Source: an uncultured SAR86 cluster bacterium
GTDB lineage: Bacteria > Pseudomonadota > Gammaproteobacteria > Magnimaribacterales > D2472
Assembly (NCBI GenBank): GCA_902551185.1
Contig: CACDCN010000006.1
Location: forward strand, 1 to 55,750
Direction of reading: 5' to 3'
DNA: 55,750 nucleotides
Shown here: positions 30,106 to 40,470 of the stretch, one piece after another
How positions within the stretch are numbered: position 1 is the stretch's first letter
Layout: every line of letters begins with the position of its first letter
Translations under genes and position numbers: made by a program
Notes under the pieces: model-generated
Seen by the model: only the letters and a program-made list of their open reading frames with translations
Database searches by the model: none
Told to the model about the DNA's origin: nothing

Positions 30106-31085
30106 AAAAAATAATTTACTCACCTGGCGAGCCTGCTGGCATTGGCCCAGATTTAATTATTAAGCTTGCATCAAATAAAGTATTTGAAAATTTTAAAATA
30201 CCAATTCTTGTTGTAGGTGATCCAAGTCTATTTTTGGCTAGATCAAAGTTATTAAAAAAGAAAATAAAAATAATTAATATCGATTCTATTACAGAATTAA
30301 AAAATAATAAAAAAGGTGCCCTACAAGTTATTTCAGTAAGTAAATGTAAAAATATTTTCCCCGGAAAGATACATAAGTCCAACGCAAAGTATGTATTAGA
30401 TAATCTAAATTATGCGATAAAAGAAACGATCTCTAATAAAGATGCTGCATTAGTTACTGGGCCATTAAGCAAAGAAAATATTATTTCAATTAAAAAAGAT
30501 TTTTCTGGCCATACTGAACACATTCAAAAATTAACAAAAAGTAATGATGTGCTAATGATGCTTGCTTCAGATAAGCTAAAGGTAGCTTTAGCGACAACAC
30601 ATATTCCTATTAAAGATGTGCCAAATAAAATTACTAAAAAATTAATAATCAATAAAATTGAAATATTAAACGAAGAACTTAAAGATAAATTCAAGATAAA
30701 CAAGCCAAATATTAAGGTGCTTGGTTTAAACCCACATGCTGGAGAAAATGGCAAAATCGGGAGTGAAGAACTTAAAATAATTAAACCTGCTATTGAAGAG
30801 GTAAAGAAGAAGAATATAAATGTCTCCTTCCCTATTTCAGCTGATACTGCATTTTCTTCAAAATTATTAAAAGAAACGGATGCGTATCTTGGCATGTATC
30901 ATGATCAAGTTTTACCTGTTTTAAAAGCTTTAAGTTTTGGAAGCTCGATAAATATTACTCTTGGAATTCCTATAATAAGGACTTCTGTGGATCATGGTGT
31001 TGCTTTGGATATTGCTGGTACAAATAAATCTAATACATCTTCACTAGAATTAGCAATAAAAACAGCAAGAAAGTTAATTAAATGA
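30102..31085 (+). CDS. pdxA: 4-hydroxythreonine-4-phosphate dehydrogenase
   Basis: SPGEPAGIGPDLII, GHTEHIQKLT, LGLNPHAGENGKIGSEE, GMYHDQVLPVLKAL. Confidence 0.97.
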   Translation: MKKIIYSPGEPAGIGPDLIIKLASNKVFENFKIPILVVGDPSLFLARSKLLKKKIKIINIDSITELKNNKKGALQVISVSKCKNIFPGKIHKSNAKYVLDNLNYAIKETISNKDAALVTGPLSKENIISIKKDFSGHTEHIQKLTKSNDVLMMLASDKLKVALATTHIPIKDVPNKITKKLIINKIEILNEELKDKFKINKPNIKVLGLNPHAGENGKIGSEELKIIKPAIEEVKKKNINVSFPISADTAFSSKLLKETDAYLGMYHDQVLPVLKALSFGSSINITLGIPIIRTSVDHGVALDIAGTNKSNTSSLELAIKTARKLIK

Positions 31086-31849
31086 ATTCTAGAAATATCA
31101 GAAGAAAATATGCGCAGAATTATTTAATAGACCCAGCTATATTATTTGAAATGGCTACGGTCATTACTCCAAAAGAAAACGATACTTTTGTTGAAATTGG
31201 GCCAGGTCATGGCGCCCTTACCAATCAAATTAATAAAGAACATATAAATATTATCTGTATTGATATCGATACAGATAATATTGATCTAATGAATGATAAG
31301 TTTAAGGGGCCAGCAAATTTTAAATTTATAAATCAAGATATCTTAAACTTTGAATTACCCAACATTGATTCGAAATTAAGGATAGTAGGCAACCTGCCAT
31401 ATAACATCTCAACTCAAATTATGATCAAGTTTATTGATGATTTTGAAAAAATTGAAGATATGCACTTTCTTGTTCAAAAAGAAGTCGCTCAAAAAATAAA
31501 TGGAAAAGTTTCAACTAAAAATTGGGGTAAGCTAGCATTAAAAATTTCTGCCTTCTTTGAAACAGAGGTATTATTTGACGTGCCACCAGAAGCATTTGAC
31601 ATTAAACCAAAGGTGAACTCAAGCTTTATTAGGCTAATCCCAAGAAAAAATCTAAATTATGATATTTCTATTAAAGATAACTTATTTAAAATAATAGACT
31701 TAGCATTTAGTTCAAAAAGAAAAAATATTAAAAATAATTTAAAAAGTTTAAATATTTCATGGGATTCGTTTGGGCTGGATCCAACTTTAAGATCTGAGAA
31801 TTTACCTGTAGAAGATTTTATAAAGCTCGCAAAGGAATACGATATTTAA
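31082..31849 (+). CDS. rsmA: 16S rRNA (adenine1518/1519-N6)-dimethyltransferase
   Basis: RRKYAQNYLID, FVEIGPGHGALT, VGNLPYNISTQI. Confidence 0.97.
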   Translation: MNSRNIRRKYAQNYLIDPAILFEMATVITPKENDTFVEIGPGHGALTNQINKEHINIICIDIDTDNIDLMNDKFKGPANFKFINQDILNFELPNIDSKLRIVGNLPYNISTQIMIKFIDDFEKIEDMHFLVQKEVAQKINGKVSTKNWGKLALKISAFFETEVLFDVPPEAFDIKPKVNSSFIRLIPRKNLNYDISIKDNLFKIIDLAFSSKRKNIKNNLKSLNISWDSFGLDPTLRSENLPVEDFIKLAKEYDI

Positions 31850-32656
31850 ATGTCTCACTATGTAATAGGCGATGTTCAAGGCTGTTTTGATGAACTTCAA
31901 TTACTGTGTAAAAAGATTAAATTTAATCCTAACAAAGATAAATTAATATTTGCAGGCGATTATGTTAATAGAGGTCCTAAATCTTTAGAGGTATTAAATT
32001 TTTGCTTAAAAAATAAAAAATCTGTTAAAGGCGTCCTTGGTAATCATGATTTCTATTTGTTATATCTTATAGAATATAAAAAAAGAAATAAGTCTTTAAA
32101 TGCAATTCTTGATGCTAAAAATGTAAATGCAATTTATAAATGGTTGAAAAAACAACCTCTTCTGCAAAAAATAAAAATTAAAGAAACAAAAGATACTTTT
32201 TGGATATCGCATGCAGGCATTCCTTATATCTGGAGTTTTAAAACTGCAAAACAACTTTCTGATGAATTAAATAAAGTCTTTAAGAAAGATTCATATAAGA
32301 TCTTAGGTAATATGTGGGGAGACAAGCCTTCAAAGTGGAAAGCAGATTTAAATGGCTATAAAAGATATAGAACAATAATTAATTACTTCACAAGAATGAG
32401 ATACTTAGATCAAAAAGGCTCTCTTTTACTTAAAAAGAAGGATTTAAAACCTCAGAAAAACCATATTCCATGGTTCAAACAAACTATTTCGAACTTAAAG
32501 CCTAACGAATATATAATTTTCGGTCATTGGGCTGCCCTTGATGGCAAGACTAAATTAGATAATATAATTGGTCTAGATACTGGGTGTGTATGGGGTAACA
32601 AACTTACTGCTATGAGATTAGAAGATAAAAAATTATTTCAGGTAAAGAAAAAATGA
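31850..32656 (+). CDS. apaH: Symmetrical bis(5'-nucleosyl)-tetraphosphatase
   Basis: YVIGDVQGCFDELQLL, FAGDYVNRGPKSLEVL, VLGNHDFYLL, FGHWAALDGK. Confidence 0.96.
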   Translation: MSHYVIGDVQGCFDELQLLCKKIKFNPNKDKLIFAGDYVNRGPKSLEVLNFCLKNKKSVKGVLGNHDFYLLYLIEYKKRNKSLNAILDAKNVNAIYKWLKKQPLLQKIKIKETKDTFWISHAGIPYIWSFKTAKQLSDELNKVFKKDSYKILGNMWGDKPSKWKADLNGYKRYRTIINYFTRMRYLDQKGSLLLKKKDLKPQKNHIPWFKQTISNLKPNEYIIFGHWAALDGKTKLDNIIGLDTGCVWGNKLTAMRLEDKKLFQVKKK

Positions 32657-33672
32657 AGATTTATAAGGTTGGAGGAGCTATAAGAGATTCTTTGCTTGAA
32701 ATAAATGCATCAGATAATGATTGGGTTGTTGTTGGGTCCTCTCCAAAAGAAATGATTGCAGAGGGTTATAAGCCTATAGGAAAAGATTTTCCTGTATTTC
32801 TTCACCCTGAAACAAACGAAGAATATGCTCTCGCAAGAACAGAAAAAAAATCTGGCACCGGCTATCATGGATTTACATTCTATTTTGGAAAGGATGTTAG
32901 TTTAGAAGATGATCTGTCTAGAAGAGATTTCACCATCAATGCAATGGCAGAAGATGAAAGTGGTGAAATTATTGACCCTTTTAATGGGCGAGAGGATTTA
33001 AATAATAAAATCTTTAGGCATGTTTCTGATGCATTTTATGAAGACCCGTTGAGAGCAATCAGATTAGCTAGATTTTATACTTATGACCATTTAAAAGACT
33101 TCACTATTGATGATGAGACTTTGAATAGCATAAAGAAAATTATTTCTTCGGGAGAAATAGCAAAATTATCTCCAGACAGGGTATGGTCTGAAACGTCTAG
33201 AGCCTTAAATAGCTCAAATCCAAATCTTTATTTTGAAAAAATTATTTCATTAAGTCTCTTAGATCCATTTTTTATTAATCTAATAGTGCCTAATTGTGAT
33301 AGTCACTCTGATCAAGAAGTTAGATGGTCTGAGCTTCAAATTAATAATAATTTTAATTTAGGTAAAAATTTACCTATTCCAAATGAATTTAAAAATGCCT
33401 CTAGCGTATTAAAAAATATTTCTAAAATTACAGACAATACTAAAGAGGAAGATTTGATATCAATTATTAAAGGCTCCCATTTCATTAGAAACGAAGAAAT
33501 AATTACAAAATTATGCACATTACCAAATCTAAAAGAAAATAAAGAGTTCGTCTTAAGAATAATAAAAGAAATAAAAAATACTGATTTTTCTTTTCTTTCA
33601 GATACCCCAAATGAGAAAGTTGAGGCAGAAAAGATTAAAATATATGAAGAAATTATTCATAAATGTAAATGA
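32653..33672 (+). CDS. cca: CCA-adding tRNA nucleotidyltransferase
   Basis: YKVGGAIRDSLLEINASDNDWVVVG; LSRRDFTINAMA; EDPLRAIRLARF. Confidence 0.95.
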   Translation: MKIYKVGGAIRDSLLEINASDNDWVVVGSSPKEMIAEGYKPIGKDFPVFLHPETNEEYALARTEKKSGTGYHGFTFYFGKDVSLEDDLSRRDFTINAMAEDESGEIIDPFNGREDLNNKIFRHVSDAFYEDPLRAIRLARFYTYDHLKDFTIDDETLNSIKKIISSGEIAKLSPDRVWSETSRALNSSNPNLYFEKIISLSLLDPFFINLIVPNCDSHSDQEVRWSELQINNNFNLGKNLPIPNEFKNASSVLKNISKITDNTKEEDLISIIKGSHFIRNEEIITKLCTLPNLKENKEFVLRIIKEIKNTDFSFLSDTPNEKVEAEKIKIYEEIIHKCK

Positions 33673-34394
33673 ACAAAACTATATTTATAACTGGAGCAGC
33701 TAAAAGAATTGGTAAAGCTATAGCGCTTACCTTCAAAGATTTAGGTTGGAATATTATTATTCATTACAATTCATCTAAGAAAGAGGCTGATGAACTTGCT
33801 AATAAAATAAATAAAGATAATCCTGATACGGCTAGAGTTGTGCAAGGAAACCTAGATAAAGAAGCGGATATAGCAAAAATATTAAACGATATTGATGGTA
33901 TGTTCCCTTCCCTAGATCTTTTAGTAAATAATGCTTCAACATTTTATCCTACTCCCATAAAAGAAATTTCAGAAAATCATTGGGAGAAACTAATAGGAAG
34001 CAATCTAAAAGGTCCGTTGTTTTTAATACAAGGTTTAAAAGAAAAATTGAAAGCTTCTAATGGTTCAATTATCAATATAACTGATACAAACTTATCTAAG
34101 GGAGTTCCTAATTATTCAATATATTCTGCAGCCAAGGCAGGACTAGAGGCAATCACTAAGGGGTTGGCAAGAGAACTAGCTCCTAAAATAAAAGTAAATG
34201 CAATTGCACCTGGAGCAATGCTTGAACCACCTGATGTAGCTTGGACTGAAGATCAAAAAAATAAATTAATTGAAAGTATACCTCTTAATAGAATGGGTTC
34301 AGAACAAGACATTGCACAGGCTGTAAAATTTCTTGCCCATTCTAAATATATTACTGGTCAGATAATTAAGGTAGATGGAGGGAAATCTTTATAA
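33669..34394 (+). CDS. SDR family oxidoreductase (pteridine reductase-like)
   Basis: FITGAAKRIGKAIALTFKDLGWNIIIHYNSS; NNASTFYPTP; YSIYSAAKAGLEAITKGLARELAP. Confidence 0.88.
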   Translation: MNKTIFITGAAKRIGKAIALTFKDLGWNIIIHYNSSKKEADELANKINKDNPDTARVVQGNLDKEADIAKILNDIDGMFPSLDLLVNNASTFYPTPIKEISENHWEKLIGSNLKGPLFLIQGLKEKLKASNGSIINITDTNLSKGVPNYSIYSAAKAGLEAITKGLARELAPKIKVNAIAPGAMLEPPDVAWTEDQKNKLIESIPLNRMGSEQDIAQAVKFLAHSKYITGQIIKVDGGKSL

Positions 34395-35449
34395 TGGAGC
34401 CACTTGATGATGCAAAGTTCTCTGGTACAAAAGAAGTTGCTGAGCATTTAACAATTGAAGCAGCAAAATTGCAGCCATGGATTGATGAATTCGTTCCAGA
34501 GGCTGGAAAGATTAAGTCTATTGAGCAGTTCAAGGGTGGCCAATCTAATCCAACATATAAAATTACCACCGACTCAAAAAGTCTTGTTTTAAGACGTAAA
34601 CCTCCTGGGAAATTATTGCCATCTGCACATGCTGTAGATAGAGAATATAAGGTCATAACTGCGTTATATCAGACTGATGTTCCAGTTCCAAAAACCTATG
34701 GTCTTTGCGAAGATGATGATGTTGCTGGGACAGCATTTTTTGTTATGGACTTTCTTGATGGAGATCTTTTTTGGGATCCTATGATCCCATCAGTGACCAA
34801 TAAAGATAGAACTGAAATATATAAAAATAAAAATAAAACTTTAGCTAAACTCCATAGCGTTGATTACAAAAAAATAGGATTAGAAGACTACGGTAAGCCT
34901 GGAAATTATGTAGCTAGACAAGTTTCAAGATGGTCAAAACAATATAGAGCATCTGAAACTAATGATATTGAAGCCATGAACAATTTAATTGAATGGCTGC
35001 CTAAAAATATTCCTGATGATGATGAGACATCAATTGTGCATGGAGATTATCGGTTAGATAATATGATATTAAAAGATAATCAGGTTATAGGTATCTTGGA
35101 TTGGGAGCTTTCTACATTAGGTCACCCAATTGCAGATTTCAGTTACCATTGTCTTTCATGGAGAAATCAAGAAGCATTTTGGGATCAAGCTAAATTAAAG
35201 GAACTCGGAGTACCCACTGAGAAAGAATATATGGAAATGTATTCTAAGAACACCGGCAAAGATCTCTCAAAAAATTGGGAATTCTATATGGCTTTTAACA
35301 TGTTCAAGATTGCAGGAATATTACAAGGAATTCTTGGAAGAGTTAGAGATGGCACTGCCGCAAGCAAGCATGCTGAAGATCGAGGAAAGATGGTCTATCC
35401 TCTGTCACAAGCAGCATGGTCTATAATTGAAGAAAATTTTTTAAAGTAA
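34394..35449 (+). CDS. Phosphotransferase family protein (ACAD10/APH-like)
   Basis: FKGGQSNPTYKI, LRRKPPGKLLPSAHAVDREY, SIVHGDYRLDNMIL, GILDWELSTLGHPIADF. Confidence 0.9.
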   Translation: MEPLDDAKFSGTKEVAEHLTIEAAKLQPWIDEFVPEAGKIKSIEQFKGGQSNPTYKITTDSKSLVLRRKPPGKLLPSAHAVDREYKVITALYQTDVPVPKTYGLCEDDDVAGTAFFVMDFLDGDLFWDPMIPSVTNKDRTEIYKNKNKTLAKLHSVDYKKIGLEDYGKPGNYVARQVSRWSKQYRASETNDIEAMNNLIEWLPKNIPDDDETSIVHGDYRLDNMILKDNQVIGILDWELSTLGHPIADFSYHCLSWRNQEAFWDQAKLKELGVPTEKEYMEMYSKNTGKDLSKNWEFYMAFNMFKIAGILQGILGRVRDGTAASKHAEDRGKMVYPLSQAAWSIIEENFLK

Positions 35450-36058
35450 CTACTTTTTAATAAAAAATAATACTATTCCAGAAATCGAAGTCATTAAAGC
35501 TAATATAGAAAGTATTTTTAAAAGAAGATTGTTTATATTGTCCCTGTCTTGATAATCCATTATATGCAAAGCCCAGAAAAGATCCCATAAACGCCAAGAA
35601 TCTGACCTAATAGCACTTATATCACCAGTTAAAGGATTTATATAAATATTAATATTATCTTCTGTATCTGTCTGAACTTTAAATATTGGTAAATCTCTTC
35701 CTCTAAATTCTGCACCTTTATATGTTTCATTAATCAAGATTCCATCTATTGGATTTAAAGAAGTTTTTTTACTTGCAATTAATAAGGCCTCATCTTTAGT
35801 TAATGGCTCGACCTTGGCACCATCAGGATATGTTTCATAAGTTTTATCACCATTATCATTTTTTTCAATTATTGAAACACCTAATCTATCAAAAATTCTA
35901 TATTCAACATCAACTGGTAAACGATATTGCTCTCCTCTGACGAGCTCAATCTTATTATAGGCAAAGTAAATGCCTGATATTGTCCATAATAATAATTGTA
36001 TCGATACAAATATACTTAAATACCTATGGAAGGTTCTTATAAGTTTTTTTGTTTTCAT
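35450..36058 (-). CDS. PepSY domain-containing membrane protein
   Basis: N-terminal RTFHRYLSIFVSIQLLLWTISGIYFAY, PepSY-like mid region, C-terminal TM. Confidence 0.75.
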   Translation of the reverse strand: MKTKKLIRTFHRYLSIFVSIQLLLWTISGIYFAYNKIELVRGEQYRLPVDVEYRIFDRLGVSIIEKNDNGDKTYETYPDGAKVEPLTKDEALLIASKKTSLNPIDGILINETYKGAEFRGRDLPIFKVQTDTEDNINIYINPLTGDISAIRSDSWRLWDLFWALHIMDYQDRDNINNLLLKILSILALMTSISGIVLFFIKK

Positions 36059-36435
36059 TAAATTAATTCTTTTAAAGGATCTGATACAAAATTATATTTT
36101 TGAATTTCATCGCTTTCAAATACAATTTCTTCATTTTTATCAATTTGTAAAATTATATCGATATCTAAAGTTCTTGAGCTAAACTTAGGGGCATCTCTAT
36201 CTCTTCCAGCATCATCTTCTATAGACTTAAGTTTATTATTAATTTCTTCAAAAGAATCGTCCGACTCACCACTAATAACTAAGTTTAAAAAATCATCTCC
36301 ATCAAAACCCTCAGCTTTAGTTGTATGGATTGAAGATAGTCTTATATTGGTAAGAATTTTCTTTAATTCATTTTGAGCAAAATCTAAATTTATCTTAGCA
36401 TCGATGTTGCTTCCAAGTGACAAGAAGTATTTCAT
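36058..36435 (-). CDS. folK: 2-amino-4-hydroxy-6-hydroxymethyldihydropteridine diphosphokinase, short form
   Basis: LSLGSNIDAKINLDFAQNEL; GRDRDAPKFSSRTLDIDIIL; next to folB. Confidence 0.82.
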   Translation of the reverse strand: MKYFLSLGSNIDAKINLDFAQNELKKILTNIRLSSIHTTKAEGFDGDDFLNLVISGESDDSFEEINNKLKSIEDDAGRDRDAPKFSSRTLDIDIILQIDKNEEIVFESDEIQKYNFVSDPLKELI

Positions 36436-36782
36436 TATCTATGAATGATTAAGCCTACATCTTTGGCGCCACGCAACGCACCTGGTTTTGAAAGCCTCAA
36501 CTTCACTGATTCAACATTGAATTCATCCTTGACAAGAGACGCAATCCCTTCAGCCAAAGACTCTTGAAGTTTAAATGAAGATTCTTCAACAAACTTTATA
36601 ATAGCCTTACATATAGTTTTGTAATCAATAGTGTCCTCTATAGAATCTGTTGCTGCGGCCCTCTTGCAATCAAAAGGAAATTCAATATCTATACTCACTT
36701 CTTGTTTGGTCTTTCGCTCCCAATCAAATATTCCTATGATTGTTTTTACTCTTAAATCGTTTATATAAATAATATCTTTCAT
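36435..36782 (-). CDS. folB: Dihydroneopterin aldolase
   Basis: IYINDLRVKTIIGIFDWERKTKQEVSIDI; KLRLSKPGALRGAKDVGLII. Confidence 0.92.
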   Translation of the reverse strand: MKDIIYINDLRVKTIIGIFDWERKTKQEVSIDIEFPFDCKRAAATDSIEDTIDYKTICKAIIKFVEESSFKLQESLAEGIASLVKDEFNVESVKLRLSKPGALRGAKDVGLIIHR

Positions 36783-37783
36783 TCTTTTAACTCATTTAAT
36801 GGCCATCTTGCTCTAACTTTTGATTTAATAGTTGGTTCTTTAGGCGTTATCATCATTGAGCCTACAAAAGCAATCATGGCTGCATTATCTCCACAATATT
36901 TTAAATCAGGATAATAAACTTTTATATCAAGTGAATCTTCAAATTTCTTAAATTCATTTCTTATAAATTTATTTGCAGCAACTCCTCCAGCTATAATCAC
37001 ATCTTTTCTATTTGTTTCTTCAACAGCTTTTTTTATTTTAACAACTAAAAGATCTGTAACTGCTTTTTGAAATGATGCTGCAATATCTGCTTTTTTGGAT
37101 TGATCTAAGTCTTTAATCTTTTGAACCGTATATAAAACTGCAGTTTTTAATCCACTCAAGCTCATATCAAGATTATTGCTGTGAATCATAGGCCTTGGAA
37201 AATCATAGGCATTTGGATTTCCTTCTAAAGCTAATTTTTCTATATGTGGACCCCCTGGATAAGGAAGGTCAAGTAATTTTGCTACCTTATCAAAAGCTTC
37301 TCCAACTGCATCATCTTGTGACTGTCCAATAATTTCATAATTACCCTTCTCTTTTACGTCTACTATCATGCTGTGACCACCAGATACTAATAAACATATA
37401 AAAGGCATTTTAATTTCTGGAAATTCCATCATTGGAGACATTAAATGTCCCTCGAGATGATTAATTGATAGCAAAGGTATATCTAATGCGGTAGATAAGC
37501 CTTGTGCAAAACTTTCTCCTATTAATAAGGCTCCCAGCAATCCAGGGCCCGAGGTATATGCTATTCGATCTATATCATCAATAGAATTATTTCCTAGAGC
37601 GTCTTTTAAAACATTAACAATCTTTAAGCAATGATCTCTAGAGGCTAATTCTGGTACTACCCCGCCATATTCAGCATGCATTTCCATTTGACTATATGTA
37701 GATTCACCCATGATTCCATCTTCAGAATCATAAATTGCTATCGCTGTTTCATCGCATGAAGTTTCTATACCTAAAGTTTTCAT
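36779..37783 (-). CDS. tsaD: tRNA N6-adenosine threonylcarbamoyltransferase
   Basis: LGIETSCDETAIAIYD, INHLEGHLMSP, LLVSGGHSMIV, VIIAGGVAANKFIR. Confidence 0.98.
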   Translation of the reverse strand: MKTLGIETSCDETAIAIYDSEDGIMGESTYSQMEMHAEYGGVVPELASRDHCLKIVNVLKDALGNNSIDDIDRIAYTSGPGLLGALLIGESFAQGLSTALDIPLLSINHLEGHLMSPMMEFPEIKMPFICLLVSGGHSMIVDVKEKGNYEIIGQSQDDAVGEAFDKVAKLLDLPYPGGPHIEKLALEGNPNAYDFPRPMIHSNNLDMSLSGLKTAVLYTVQKIKDLDQSKKADIAASFQKAVTDLLVVKIKKAVEETNRKDVIIAGGVAANKFIRNEFKKFEDSLDIKVYYPDLKYCGDNAAMIAFVGSMMITPKEPTIKSKVRARWPLNELKE

Positions 37784-37832
37784 AAAAAGTTTTGCAAAAA
37801 TGTTAATAAAAGCCTAAACTACGCGACACATT

Positions 37833-38048
37833 ATGCCTTCAATTATTATAAAAGATACAGAACATTTTGATATTGGTTTGAGAAAATTCAAACGTGCATG
37901 CGAAAAAGCTGCAATAGTTCCAGAAATTAGAGCTAGGGAATTCTATGAAAAGCCAACTGAAAAAAGGAAACGCCTTATGGCAGCAGCTGTCAAAAGAGCT
38001 AAGAAATCTAATAGAAAAATCTTTTTTCCAAGACAACGATCTAGATAG
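37833..38048 (+). CDS. rpsU: 30S ribosomal protein S21
   Basis: [47 protein letters not shown]. Confidence 0.98.
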   Translation: MPSIIIKDTEHFDIGLRKFKRACEKAAIVPEIRAREFYEKPTEKRKRLMAAAVKRAKKSNRKIFFPRQRSR

Positions 38049-38050
38049 TT

Positions 38051-38494
38051 TTGGCGCTGTTATCTGATATCAAAAGCGATCTCAAGCAAGCAATGCTTGA
38101 TAAAAATGATTTAGTTAGAGACACCATACGAATGTTCTTAGCTGAAGTTCAGCGATTTGAAATAGACAATAAAGAAGAAGCAGATGATGCAAAAGCTTTG
38201 CAAATTATTAATAAAATGATTAAGCAGAGAAATGATTCAATCTCACAATTTAAAAGTGGTGGTCGAGAAGATCTAGCAGATAAAGAACAAGAAGAAGTAA
38301 ATATTCTTTCTAAATATAAACCTGAACAATTAAGTGAAGAAGAGGTAACCGCAAAAGTTAAAGATGCTATTCAAGATTCTGGAGCAAGTTCTATGCAAGA
38401 TATTGGCAAGGTAATGGGCGTTTTAAAATCTTCATTAGCAGGATCTGCTGATATGGGTATGGTTAGTAAAATTGTAAAGGATGAGCTTTCTTAA
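38051..38494 (+). CDS. yqeY: GatB/YqeY domain-containing protein (TTG start)
   Basis: [60 protein letters not shown]. Confidence 0.93.
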   Translation: MALLSDIKSDLKQAMLDKNDLVRDTIRMFLAEVQRFEIDNKEEADDAKALQIINKMIKQRNDSISQFKSGGREDLADKEQEEVNILSKYKPEQLSEEEVTAKVKDAIQDSGASSMQDIGKVMGVLKSSLAGSADMGMVSKIVKDELS

Positions 38495-38514
38495 AAAAAA
38501 TAGCTTTAAAAAGC

Positions 38515-39219
38515 ATGAGTAGAAATCAAGATCGAAACCATAATCAATTAAGAGAAGTTACAATTGAGCCCAATGTAAATATTCATTCAGAGGGTTCCGT
38601 TCTAGTCTCATTTGGAAATACAAAAGTAATCTGTAATGCTTCAATTGAAAATAATGTACCACGTTGGATGAAAAATTCTGATGAGGGGTGGGTAACAGGC
38701 GAATATGGTATGTTACCTAGGTCTACAAATGAAAGAATGAGTCGTGAAGCTGCAAGAGGAAAGCAAAGCGGTAGAACTCTTGAAATACAAAGATTAATCG
38801 GGAGATCTTTACGTCAAGCTGTAAATCTTAAATACCTTAAGGGCAAGACTATTAATGTAGATTGTGATGTTATTCAAGCAGATGGTGGAACAAGAACTGC
38901 CTCTATTACAGGTGGATGTGTTGCTCTGTTTCTTGCAATTAAAAATCATCATGATGATCAAAGAGCTATTAATTCATTTATTGCAGCTGTATCTCTTGGA
39001 ATTAAGGATAATAAGATATTACTAGATTTGGATTATGATGAAGATAGCAATGCTGATACTGATCTTAATATTGTTATGAATGAAGATCTTGATTTAATAG
39101 AGATTCAAGGCACTGCAGAAGATACTCCTTTCTCAAAAACTGAACTTAATGATATGCTTGAAATAGGTAGCTCAGCAATTACTGAAATTATTAAAAAACA
39201 AAAAGCTTGTATTGAATAA
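38515..39219 (+). CDS. rph: Ribonuclease PH
   Basis: [52 protein letters not shown]. Confidence 0.97.
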   Translation: MSRNQDRNHNQLREVTIEPNVNIHSEGSVLVSFGNTKVICNASIENNVPRWMKNSDEGWVTGEYGMLPRSTNERMSREAARGKQSGRTLEIQRLIGRSLRQAVNLKYLKGKTINVDCDVIQADGGTRTASITGGCVALFLAIKNHHDDQRAINSFIAAVSLGIKDNKILLDLDYDEDSNADTDLNIVMNEDLDLIEIQGTAEDTPFSKTELNDMLEIGSSAITEIIKKQKACIE

Positions 39220-39858
39220 GTGAAAGATTATCAAAAATCATTCTTAAATTTAGCAATAGAATCAAAATCACTTCAGTTTGGTGAATTTACTCTTAAATCT
39301 GGAAGAGAAAGTCCCTACTTCTTTAATGCGGCCAATATGCTAGGTGGATGTAATTTATATGAGTTAGCTAAATGTTACGTCGATGCAATCAATGATAAAG
39401 AATTAAATTTTGATTGTATTTATGGTCCTGCATATAAAGGCATATTTCTTGGGTCAATTGTTGCAACTTTGTTTAGCGAGGAAGGTAAAGAGTACCCATT
39501 GTCCTTTAATAGAAAAGAAGAGAAAGGTCATGGCGAGGGTGGAAATATTATTGGCAAAAACCCATATGGGAAAGTATTAATTATTGATGATGTTCTGTCA
39601 GCTGGGACAGCAGGCAGAGAATCTATTGAAGCTATATTAAAACTTTCAGCAACTCCCTCCTCTTTTATAGTTGGTTTGGATAGACAAGAGAGAGGTTTAT
39701 CTGAGATGTCTGCTAGCAAAGAATTAGAAAAAGACTTTAATATAAAAGTTGAATCTATAGTTAATTTAGACTCATTAATAGATTTCGTTAAAGAGAATGG
39801 GGTGTATACGGATCATCTTGATAGATTAAATGAGTATAGAAAAAACTGGGGAGCGTAA
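39220..39858 (+). CDS. pyrE: Orotate phosphoribosyltransferase (GTG start)
   Basis: FTLKSGRESPYFFNA, GPAYKGIFLG, VLIIDDVLSAGTA. Confidence 0.97.
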   Translation: MKDYQKSFLNLAIESKSLQFGEFTLKSGRESPYFFNAANMLGGCNLYELAKCYVDAINDKELNFDCIYGPAYKGIFLGSIVATLFSEEGKEYPLSFNRKEEKGHGEGGNIIGKNPYGKVLIIDDVLSAGTAGRESIEAILKLSATPSSFIVGLDRQERGLSEMSASKELEKDFNIKVESIVNLDSLIDFVKENGVYTDHLDRLNEYRKNWGA

Positions 39859-40470
39859 ATGTTTTCTGGAATTGTTCAAGGCAAGGGTAAAGTTTTAAAA
39901 ATAACAACAAAAAAAGATCATCTTTCTTGTGAAATATCTTTTCCGAAGGGCTTTAATAAGAGCCTAAAAAAAGGCGCTAGTATCTCAGTAAATGGGGTAT
40001 GTCTAACCTCGTTAGATGATGGTAAAAAAAATCTTAATTTTGATATCATTGATGAAACTCTTTCAAGAACAAATCTAGGGTACTTAAAAGAAGGTTCGGT
40101 TGTAAATTTAGAAAGGTCCATAAGCCCTTCTTCAGAAATTGGTGGTCATCTAATGTCTGGTCATATTCATTTCACGGGTAAAGTGAAATCATGCTTGGAT
40201 AAGGATAGTACTAAAGATTTAGCTATATATTTTCCAAATAACTTTAAAAAATATATTTTTGAAAAAGGTTACATAGGTATTAATGGATGTAGTCTAACTA
40301 TAGGTAAAGTATCAAAAAGTTATTTTTTAATTCATTTAATACCTGAAACGCTTGCAATAACGAATTTAAGTGCTTTGATTTCGGAATCTCTAGTTAATGT
40401 GGAGATCGATCAAAATACTATAGCAATTGTTGAGACTGTAGAAAAAACTCTAGCTGCTCAAAAATCTTGA
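39859..40470 (+). CDS. ribE: Riboflavin synthase alpha chain
   Basis: MFSGIVQGKGKV, SVNGVCLT, GGHLMSGHIHFTGKV, GINGCSLTIG duplicated lumazine-binding domains. Confidence 0.96.
   Translation: MFSGIVQGKGKVLKITTKKDHLSCEISFPKGFNKSLKKGASISVNGVCLTSLDDGKKNLNFDIIDETLSRTNLGYLKEGSVVNLERSISPSSEIGGHLMSGHIHFTGKVKSCLDKDSTKDLAIYFPNNFKKYIFEKGYIGINGCSLTIGKVSKSYFLIHLIPETLAITNLSALISESLVNVEIDQNTIAIVETVEKTLAAQKS

Noticed and set aside
30524-30895. 123-aa - strand ORF opposite pdxA
   Set aside because: Antisense shadow of pdxA; hydrophobic low-complexity translation.
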